Of a stretch of 12,672 nucleotides of DNA, positions 7,175-12,672 are shown piece after piece (position 1 is the stretch's first letter; every line of letters begins with the position of its first letter). The stretch is from positions 1 through 12,672 of the forward strand of contig JADFKI010000074.1 of assembly GCA_022565015.1 (NCBI GenBank). The letters run 5' to 3'. The notes below the pieces were generated by a model. That model saw only the letters and a program-made list of their open reading frames with translations, was not told the origin of the DNA and did no database searches. The DNA comes from Chloroflexota bacterium. Its GTDB lineage: Bacteria; Chloroflexota; Dehalococcoidia; Lucifugimonadales; JADFKI01. Both the position numbers and the translations under genes were made by a program.

Positions 7175-7966
7175 ATGGACTTGAACCTTGGCGGAAAAGT
7201 GGCGCTGGTAGGTGGAGCGAGTAAAGGGCTTGGAAGGGCCTGTGCGGAGGAGCTGGCTCGGGAAGGCGCAAAAGTGGTCATTTGCAGCCGGACCGAGGCC
7301 GACCTTCAAGTTGCTGCATCCGAGATTCGCGAATCCACCGGGGCAGAGGTTTTCGTCTATGCGGGCGACCTGGACCGCAACGAGACGATCCACAACCTGG
7401 TTGCATCCGCAGTCGATCACTTTGGGAAGCTCGACATACTGGTGGCGAACTCCGGCGGCCCACCTCTTGCCAGGGCTGCTACCGCGGACGAAGACACGTG
7501 GAACATAACCATCCAGAGATCGCTGTTGTTCTTCGTCCGAATGGCCCGCGAGTGCGTGCCGCACATGAAGGCTCAGGGCGGAGGCCGCATCATCAACATT
7601 CTGTCCAGCACCGTTTATCAGCCAATAGACAACCTCGCGCTTTCAGGGGCTGCCAGAATGGGAGTGGTCGCATTCTCCAAGAGCCTCTCTGAAGAGCTTG
7701 GTCCAGACAACATCCTGGTCAACAACGTCTGTCCCGGCGCGATTCTCACGGACAGAATGCTTGCCAACACGACGGCCAGGGCTAATTCTCAGGGAGTCTC
7801 GGTGGAGGACGCGCTGAAAGCGCGGGGTCGTGAGGCTGCTTTAGGGCGCATCGGACGGCCCGACGAGTTCTCCGGACTGGTCGCGTTCTTAGCGTCCGAT
7901 AAGGCGAGCTACATCACAGGCACGACGATGCTGATCGACGGAGGGCTGGTGCGTTCGGTCCTTTGA
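7175..7966 (+). CDS. Atypical short-chain dehydrogenase/reductase (SDR) lacking the YxxxK catalytic pair
   Basis: A 263-residue Rossmann-fold protein of FabG-like length. The cofactor loop is VGGASKGLG (12-20), with a Gly replacing the usual Thr but the GxxxGxG pattern kept. R39 after the second strand (VVICSRTE) suggests NADP(H). NSGG (92-95) stands for NAG, CPGAILTDR (186-194) matches the PG motif, and IDGG (254-257) the C-terminal motif. Aligning the segment before AFSKSL (166-171) puts S157 at the catalytic Tyr and R161 at the catalytic Lys; S144/S145 remain. I recall an SDR subgroup labelled beta-ketoacyl-ACP reductase-like with this NLALS-type segment and no canonical tetrad. Activity is therefore uncertain. 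The start at 7175 is the only in-frame ATG; GGGAGG (7156-7161) lies 13 nt upstream, a long spacing. It is transcribed away from the GT4 block and converges on the hydrolase. Confidence 0.92.
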   Translation: MDLNLGGKVALVGGASKGLGRACAEELAREGAKVVICSRTEADLQVAASEIRESTGAEVFVYAGDLDRNETIHNLVASAVDHFGKLDILVANSGGPPLARAATADEDTWNITIQRSLLFFVRMARECVPHMKAQGGGRIINILSSTVYQPIDNLALSGAARMGVVAFSKSLSEELGPDNILVNNVCPGAILTDRMLANTTARANSQGVSVEDALKARGREAALGRIGRPDEFSGLVAFLASDKASYITGTTMLIDGGLVRSVL

Positions 7967-8052
7967 GGATCAATAACTTTCCTCATAGACCGTCTGATAA
8001 GCCCGATAGTAGTTTCGCCGGACTGGGATAAGGGCGGCCTTCTTAGCGCCAC

Positions 8053-8080
8053 CTGAGAGAGCTTCTGCTCGAAGACTCAG
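8053..8080. terminator. Weak two-part hairpin between convergent genes (possible terminator)
   Basis: CTGAG (8053-8057) pairs with CTCAG (8076-8080), and inside it GAGC (8059-8062) pairs with GCTC (8067-8070) around a TTCT loop. It lies between the convergent SDR and hydrolase genes, where a bidirectional terminator would be expected. There is no T tract on either side, so it is not a classical intrinsic terminator. Confidence 0.2.
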
Positions 8081-8089
8081 ACAGGCCCC

Positions 8090-9196
8090 CTATCCGCCGG
8101 ACAGCCGGTTGGCCATCCAGTCGCCAACCAGCGGTCGACACTTGTAGGGGATATTGAAGCACACGTGGGCACCGTCCTCGTACAGGACGTACTCGACGGG
8201 CACCCCGGCCTTTTCAGCTTCCCGGGCTATCTCCTCGGTGTTGACGTAGGAGCTCTGGGCGTCCAGCTTACCGTTCACCACGAGGTAGGGACAACGGATG
8301 TTGCCGATGATGCCCTCCAGGCTGCGCCTTCCGTGTATCTCCGCCGACTCCTCGGCCGTCTTGGCCCAGGCAATGAACCTCCACCAGGCGTTGGCCGCGT
8401 TGCCGGGGTTTTCGGGAGTCGTGCGGACGACGAATGAACCACTTATCGAGATGATTGCCTTGAGTTTATCCTCGAAGCACGCGATGCGCGGGACGTAATA
8501 TCCGCCCATGCTGACTCCCACGGCGCCGATACTTGCGGCGTCCAGGTCATCCCGTCCTTCCAGGTAATCTATGATGGCCTTCCCCGCCGTCTCGTAGTCA
8601 TGTCGAACGGGCATCTTGTCTCTGGTCTCGCCCTGGCCGGGACCGTCGAAGGCGACGACCGCCATACCGCGGTCGAGGAACACGTTCCCCCATTGCCAGA
8701 ACTCCTCCTTGACCGAGTCCATGCCCGGAACGAGAAGCACGACGGGCGGATTTTCCACGTCCGAGGGCCTACGAATATGGGCGCTAATCGAGATGTCTTC
8801 GTAAGGGATTTCTACGCGCTCGAAGGTCCCGTCGAGCATCGCCGCGCCCTTCTCATAGGTCCTGATGGAGTTCGTGTGCGCCTCATGGTATCGTTCCTCG
8901 TTGTCGAGAACGCCGGCCCATCTCATCTTGCTCCAGTGGTAGCTCAGACTGGCCCGAACGTAAGCCTCGCCCGCGCTGAGGGTACGCCCCTTCTCCTCGG
9001 CTTCGCGGGCCCGCTGCTCGTGTTCGGCGCCGGACTCCGACCAGACGCGAATCCAGTCATCGACCGTGCGTATCCGTCCCAGAATGCCCTCGACCTCGCT
9101 GGCGTCGCAACCCTGGGTCACGAACCTGGCTCGGCCAAGACTCGCCTCTGCCCGGACCCAGTCCTCGACCTCAACTCGTTCTTGTTGCTGCACCAT
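8090..9196 (-). CDS. Alpha/beta hydrolase of the DUF1100/FrsA-like, dihydroxypseudooxynicotine-hydrolase-like type
   Basis: A 368-residue cytoplasmic hydrolase. Residues 1 to about 125 are a helical N-terminal domain. The alpha/beta core follows: VVLLVPGMDS (152-161, oxyanion region, with KEEFW after it), AFDGPGQGE (182-190), the nucleophile elbow GVSMGG (227-232, Ser229), Asp312 in VNGKLD, and His344 in DGAHVCF. The set Ser-Asp-His is complete. The layout of an N-terminal helical cap before the core and the PGMDSxKEE segment recalls 2,6-dihydroxypseudooxynicotine hydrolase, a C-C bond hydrolase, but esterase or peptidase-like activity is equally possible. The ATG at 9196 has AAGGAG with 6 nt spacing, a strong site. 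It lies 95 nt downstream of the metallophosphoesterase on the same strand and may share its transcript. The fold is certain; the substrate is not. Confidence 0.93.
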   Translation of the reverse strand: MVQQQERVEVEDWVRAEASLGRARFVTQGCDASEVEGILGRIRTVDDWIRVWSESGAEHEQRAREAEEKGRTLSAGEAYVRASLSYHWSKMRWAGVLDNEERYHEAHTNSIRTYEKGAAMLDGTFERVEIPYEDISISAHIRRPSDVENPPVVLLVPGMDSVKEEFWQWGNVFLDRGMAVVAFDGPGQGETRDKMPVRHDYETAGKAIIDYLEGRDDLDAASIGAVGVSMGGYYVPRIACFEDKLKAIISISGSFVVRTTPENPGNAANAWWRFIAWAKTAEESAEIHGRRSLEGIIGNIRCPYLVVNGKLDAQSSYVNTEEIAREAEKAGVPVEYVLYEDGAHVCFNIPYKCRPLVGDWMANRLSGG

Positions 9197-9291
9197 ATCC
9201 GACTCCTTTTCAGACTTTCAACGCGACGTAACGGTACGCCATATTAGCACCTTCGCTGCCGGCAGGGAAAGGGCCAGGGAATGGTCATCCA

Positions 9292-10161
9292 CTATAGCTC
9301 CACCGACTCGGGCACTTCGTCAAACCCGTAGTAATCGTGCTGGATAGCATCTCCGTACATCCTCACGACTCGCAGGCCCGACGGGTCGTCTCCCAGGGGG
9401 TAGCCCACGGCGGCCGTCGCAATAATTTGAAGCTCGCCGTCTGACGCGTAGACGTTTCTGTGGAGATGTCCGGCGAATACTGCGGAGACCCCCTGGGCCT
9501 TGAGTATTTCCAGAATAACCGAGCGGCGCTCTTTGGGAATGACGAAATACCCGTCCTCTTCGTCTCGATGGTCCAGAAACAGGGGATGATGCATGAACAC
9601 GATGATGTCCTCGCAGCCGGAGTCTCTGGCCGATTGCAGGTCTTCTTGCAGAAACTTCACCAGAGCGTCCCACTCATCGGGAACGTCGGCGGCATCAAAG
9701 GCGACGCAGCTATTCAAGACCACGAAGTGGCTTCCTCCGTGGTCGAAGGAGTAGTTGTCCACGCCGTACCGCTCTCGGTATCGTGCGAGCGTCTCCGGAG
9801 TGGGAGTGTTGCCGGCGTCGTGGTTACCGGCGACCCAGTAGAGTGGAATGCCGCGGTCCAACAATCCGGCAATCCTCTTGACCTCCCCGACCTGGTCTTC
9901 GTCTTCCGGCTCGTGCGTCATGTCGCCACAGACCACGACGAAGGCAGGCCTGAGGCGATTGGCGGCCTCGATGGCCTGGCTGAACAGCCTGGTCTCATCA
10001 TCGAATCCGGTTATGACCTTCGGAGCCTTCCGGGCATTTATCCCGCGCTGCCTTCGCTCTTCGATCTCCTCCTCCGTAAGGCCGCTGAAGAACGAGAACA
10101 TGCCGAGCTGAGGGTCGGCCAACTGTATGAAAAAGAATGGCATCGAATTTTTTGGCCTCAT
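9292..10161 (-). CDS. Calcineurin-like metallophosphoesterase, CPPED1/CSTP1-like
   Basis: A 289-residue phosphoesterase with all metal-binding motifs: ADPQLG (15-20; D16, with Gln at 18 where many relatives have His), GDMTH (79-83), GNHD (112-115), MHHP (190-193) and GHLH (231-234). The FIQLADPQLG opening and the GDMTH signature are characteristic of the CPPED1/CSTP1 subgroup, best known from eukaryotic protein phosphatases but also present in bacteria. Members hydrolyse phosphomonoesters or diesters with two metal ions; here the substrate is unknown. No signal peptide is convincing. Two starts are possible: ATG at 10161, with only a weak GGA before it, or ATG at 10143 (Met7), which gives MPFFFIQLADPQ, close to the usual family start, with GAGG 12 nt upstream. 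The gene is divergent from the GMC gene and precedes the hydrolase. Confidence 0.93.
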   Translation of the reverse strand: MRPKNSMPFFFIQLADPQLGMFSFFSGLTEEEIEERRQRGINARKAPKVITGFDDETRLFSQAIEAANRLRPAFVVVCGDMTHEPEDEDQVGEVKRIAGLLDRGIPLYWVAGNHDAGNTPTPETLARYRERYGVDNYSFDHGGSHFVVLNSCVAFDAADVPDEWDALVKFLQEDLQSARDSGCEDIIVFMHHPLFLDHRDEEDGYFVIPKERRSVILEILKAQGVSAVFAGHLHRNVYASDGELQIIATAAVGYPLGDDPSGLRVVRMYGDAIQHDYYGFDEVPESVEL

Positions 10162-10266
10162 TTTTCCGACAGTTTACACGAAATGGCCGGGAAGCGATCG
10201 CAAGCCAGAACCCTTTGGCCAACAGGAGTAGCGGGCGCGAGGAGCAACCCGCTCACGCGTCGGAGG

Positions 10267-10295
10267 TTGACGTAATCGGCCTGTGGGAATATTGT
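10267..10295 (+). promoter_or_regulatory. Candidate sigma70-type promoter for the GMC oxidoreductase
   Basis: TTGACG (10267-10272; 5 of 6 consensus positions) is followed by exactly 17 nt and TATTGT (10290-10295; 4 of 6). Transcription would start near 10302, leaving a leader of about 62 nt before the ATG at 10364. It lies in the 202-bp gap between the divergent metallophosphoesterase and GMC genes. No comparable promoter was seen for the opposite direction. Confidence 0.4.
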
Positions 10296-10363
10296 TGCAC
10301 TGCGAACCATGAGCCGCCCAAAGCCGTTTGGGAGCGGCCGGCGGTTGAGGTATTTATCCAGCA

Positions 10364-11923
10364 ATGAGATATGACTACATAATCGTAGGAGCGGGGGCCG
10401 CGGGGGCCATATTAGCTACGCGTCTGACTGAGGACCCGAATGTCTCGGTGCTGCTGCTTGAGGCCGGGCACGACTATCCAGACATCGATTCGCTGCCGGA
10501 CGAGGTCAAATATGGCTACGGCTCCGAAAAACTCGGTGTCATGGGCAATGTCGCCAGCAAGCACCGCTGGACTTTCGTTGCCAGGGCGACCGACGAGGCG
10601 AGCCCCATGCTCGTGCCCCGTGGCAAAGTCACGGGCGGGTCGACCGCTATCAACGCCATGATATTTCTGAGGGGCGTGCCGGAAGACTACGACCGCTGGG
10701 CCTCCTGGGGCAACGACGAATGGACATTCCAGGAATTACTGCCCTATTTCAGGAAGCTGGAGACGGACACCGACTATGCCGACGACTTCCACGGCACGGA
10801 CGGGCCCATAATCGTGCGGCGCTTCAAGCCCGACGAGTGGCTCGTTGACGAGAGGGCGTTCTACGAGGCCTGCCGGGCCTACGGCTTTGCGGACTGCCCG
10901 GACCATAACAGCCCGGACTCGACGGGCGTGGGCCCTACTCCGTTCAACCATCCAAACCGGATTCGCTGGAGCACGAACATAGGCTACCTGGGGATGGCGC
11001 GCCACCGACTCAATCTCACCATTAGGGGCGACTGCCTCGTTCACCGCGTCGTGTTTGACGGCGACAGGGCGGTTGGAGTGGAAGTCGAGAGCGGCGGCGA
11101 GGTATTTACCGTCCACGGGGGCGAAGTAGTCCTCAGCGGAGGCCCAATCGGTTCGCCGCAAATACTCATGCTCTCGGGAGTCGGGCCGTCGGATAACCTG
11201 GCCGAAATGGGCATACCCGTTCTTCACGAGCTTCCGGGCGTTGGGCAAAACCTTCGAGACCACCCACAGGTGCAGGTGCTGTGGAGGACGAAAGCGAGCT
11301 TTGACCAGGATATCACCGCACCTCGGCTTCAGTTTACGCTCAGGTATACGGCCACGGGCTCAGAGTTTGCCAACGACATGCTGGTCCACCCGTTATCGGC
11401 GGCGACGGAGCGTCTCGTCCTTGGCGGCGACCCCCTGGTGCCTGTCGGAATCGGCATGACCTGCACACTCGAACTGGCCATGGGCAGCGGTGAGCTACGC
11501 CTGCGTTCGGACGACCCTAAAACACAGCCCTTCCTCGATTACAACTTTCTCGAGCTAGAGTTCGACCGATGGAGACTCAGAGAGGCCGTGCGCATCTGCG
11601 TCAAGCTGGCGGAGTACGAGGGGCTGAGCGCCATTATCGACGAGCGGATTCGCCCCGCCGACGCAACTCTTGAATCGGACGACGCGCTGGACGCATGGAT
11701 GATGCGTGAGGTCACCACCAGCCACCACATCTCGGGGACGTGCAAGATGGGCCCCAATTCCGATCCGGCAGCGGTCGTCGACCAGTACGGCAAGGTCCAC
11801 GGGCTCCAAAGATTGCGGGTCGTGGACGCCTCCATCATGCCGGACTGCATCCGCGCCAACACCAACGTCACCACCATGATGATCGGCGAGCGCGTCGCCG
11901 ACATGATCAAGCAGGGAAATTGA
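10364..11923 (+). CDS. GMC family FAD-dependent oxidoreductase (choline dehydrogenase-like)
   Basis: A 519-residue flavoprotein that oxidises an alcohol to an aldehyde or ketone. The FAD-binding dinucleotide fold begins IIVGAGAAG (6-14) with E33 as ribose ligand (LLLEAG). The first GMC signature region is PRGKVTGGSTAIN (85-97) and the second is SGGPIGSPQILMLSG (258-272). Near the C terminus the active-site pair is visible: His455 in HHISGTCKMG and Asn501 in NTNVTTMMIGE. The domains are complete and the length is normal. No signal peptide or haem motif is present, so it is probably cytoplasmic. The choline-dehydrogenase-like label describes similarity only; polyethylene-glycol-type or other alcohols are possible. 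The ATG at 10364 has GAGG at 10347-10350, 13 nt upstream, a rather long spacing. The second LLM gene follows after 51 nt on the same strand, probably as an operon. Confidence 0.95.
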   Translation: MRYDYIIVGAGAAGAILATRLTEDPNVSVLLLEAGHDYPDIDSLPDEVKYGYGSEKLGVMGNVASKHRWTFVARATDEASPMLVPRGKVTGGSTAINAMIFLRGVPEDYDRWASWGNDEWTFQELLPYFRKLETDTDYADDFHGTDGPIIVRRFKPDEWLVDERAFYEACRAYGFADCPDHNSPDSTGVGPTPFNHPNRIRWSTNIGYLGMARHRLNLTIRGDCLVHRVVFDGDRAVGVEVESGGEVFTVHGGEVVLSGGPIGSPQILMLSGVGPSDNLAEMGIPVLHELPGVGQNLRDHPQVQVLWRTKASFDQDITAPRLQFTLRYTATGSEFANDMLVHPLSAATERLVLGGDPLVPVGIGMTCTLELAMGSGELRLRSDDPKTQPFLDYNFLELEFDRWRLREAVRICVKLAEYEGLSAIIDERIRPADATLESDDALDAWMMREVTTSHHISGTCKMGPNSDPAAVVDQYGKVHGLQRLRVVDASIMPDCIRANTNVTTMMIGERVADMIKQGN

Positions 11924-11961
11924 ATTTTTTTAGCTTCCTTATCGACGGTTGCAATCCTATT

Positions 11962-11965
11962 GGAG
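11962..11965 (+). promoter_or_regulatory. Ribosome binding site that decides the start of the second LLM gene
   Basis: GGAG ends directly before an in-frame ATG at 11966, leaving no spacing, but stands 9 nt before the in-frame ATG at 11975. The downstream start also gives MKIGMSL, a typical opening of luciferase-like enzymes, so 11975 is preferred. Confidence 0.6.
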
Positions 11966-11974
11966 ATGAATTTT

Positions 11975-12672
11975 ATGAAGATAGGTATGTCGTTAACGAC
12001 CAGCTATTCGAGCAGCCGCGACAGCAGGGCGCTCATGGAGAACCTTATCGAGCAGGTGAAGCTCATGGCCGACCTGAGCTTCGATTCGCTGTCGTTGGGC
12101 GACCACCACGTCACGTCCGACCACTACTTTCAGGTGTTGCCGACCATGTCCCACGTGGCGGCATACGCGGGGGACATGCAGCTATTGCCGCTGTTTCTGC
12201 TGCCCTTCTACAACCCGATCCTGCTGGCGGAGCAGCTCGCGACCCTGGATGTCATTACCGGAGGCCGCGTAACGATGATCTCCGGCCTTGGACATCAGCC
12301 CGAGGCCCACGACGCCTTTCAGACGCCGCAGCGCGTACGGGTCTCGCGGTTCGTCGAGACCTTTGAGATCATGCGGCTTCTGTGGGACCGGAACGACGCC
12401 TCCCATCACGGCAAGCACTACTCCTTCGATGGCGTATCCATCAGCCCGAAGCCGTTGAGCCGGCCCCTGCAAATGTGGATGGGCGCAGGGGTCGACGCGT
12501 CCATTCGGCGCACGGCCCAGATGGCGGACGCATGGGTAATCACTCCCGGGGCGACGCCGGGTTACATCGAGGAGAAGCTGGGCTTCTATCGCGCGGCGCT
12601 CGAGGAGTTCGGCCGCAGCGAGGAGGTCTCTGAGTTCGTGCTGAGGCGCGACGCCCACCTCGCCGATACATC
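11975..12672 (+). CDS. LLM class flavin-dependent oxidoreductase, 3' end beyond the window
   Basis: The first 232 residues of a second luciferase-like monooxygenase; the frame is open to the window edge. Family features are the first strand KIGMSL, SLSLGDHH (38-45) at the position of the pocket motif, LLPFYNPILLAEQLATLD (75-92), TGGRVTMISGLG (95-106), the YSFDGVSISPKPL segment (149-161) and MWMGAGVD (167-174). It is clearly a distant paralogue of the LLM enzyme at 2151-3323 and not a recent duplicate: where that one has VEHHF, this one has GDHHV, and the middle regions differ. It lies 51 nt after the GMC gene with its own GGAG site. The two may act in succession on one compound (inference). 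Substrate unknown. Confidence 0.93.
   Translation, partial: MKIGMSLTTSYSSSRDSRALMENLIEQVKLMADLSFDSLSLGDHHVTSDHYFQVLPTMSHVAAYAGDMQLLPLFLLPFYNPILLAEQLATLDVITGGRVTMISGLGHQPEAHDAFQTPQRVRVSRFVETFEIMRLLWDRNDASHHGKHYSFDGVSISPKPLSRPLQMWMGAGVDASIRRTAQMADAWVITPGATPGYIEEKLGFYRAALEEFGRSEEVSEFVLRRDAHLADT

Noticed and set aside
7164..7184. Six-codon open frame overlapping the SDR start, as a leader peptide
   Set aside because: It sits only 2 nt from the GGGAGG site and is too short to distinguish from chance.
8600..10275. Plus-strand open frames at 8600-9247 and 9460-10275
   Set aside because: They are antisense to the hydrolase and the metallophosphoesterase, whose catalytic motifs are intact.
11925..11931. 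Run of seven T just after the GMC stop codon, as an intrinsic terminator
   Set aside because: No GC-rich stem precedes it, and a same-strand gene with a ribosome site follows closely.
10736..12658. Frames at 10736-11263 (minus), 11740-12366 (plus) and 12182-12658 (minus)
   Set aside because: They are shadows of the GMC gene and the second LLM gene; no domain or ribosome site supports them.
1..12672. CRISPR array, insertion sequence, attachment site or defence system
   Set aside because: No regularly spaced repeats, transposase, integrase, nuclease or toxin-antitoxin gene was seen on either strand.

Overview
The window reads as an accessory, oxidoreductase-rich stretch of a bacterial chromosome with moderately high GC. 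The gene families fit a Chloroflexota genome of the SAR202/Dehalococcoidia type: two luciferase-like flavin monooxygenases (LLM), a GMC flavoprotein, an atypical short-chain dehydrogenase (SDR), a DUF1100-type alpha/beta hydrolase and an NHL beta-propeller remnant. That assignment comes from recalled gene-family repertoire. No rRNA or other marker gene is present, so treat it as a working guess. No tRNA, rRNA, CRISPR array, IS element or phage gene was found.

Layout. 1-1324 (minus, runs off the left edge) is a protein that fuses an N-terminal HAD phosphatase-like domain to a C-terminal FAM151/menorin-like (DUF2181) TIM-barrel domain. It is easy to miss because its stop codon lies outside the window. 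1325-2150 is an 826-bp stretch without a convincing gene; it carries a 14-bp tandem duplication and may contain decayed coding DNA. 2151-6669 holds three minus-strand genes, read in the order GT4 glycosyltransferase, GH15 glucoamylase-like hydrolase, LLM monooxygenase. GT4 and GH15 are 13 nt apart and look translationally coupled; the LLM gene has its own candidate promoter. 6741-7057 is a broken NHL-propeller gene on the minus strand. 7175-7966 (plus) is an SDR that lacks the catalytic Tyr and Lys. 8090-10161 holds two minus-strand genes: a CPPED1-like metallophosphoesterase followed by an alpha/beta hydrolase. 10364-12672 holds two plus-strand genes: a GMC oxidoreductase followed by a second LLM monooxygenase that runs off the right edge.

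How the genes may work together (inference). The GT4/GH15 pair probably makes and trims an alpha-glucoside inside the cell; GH15 has no visible signal peptide. The LLM, SDR, GMC and hydrolase genes look like parts of oxidative catabolism of recalcitrant organic compounds, but no substrate can be read from the sequence. Sampled lines of the GT4-GH15 block and of the distal HAD-FAM151 gene are visibly poorer in GC (about 40-48%) than sampled lines of the LLM and GMC genes (about 63-67%), so the window may be a mosaic of two origins.
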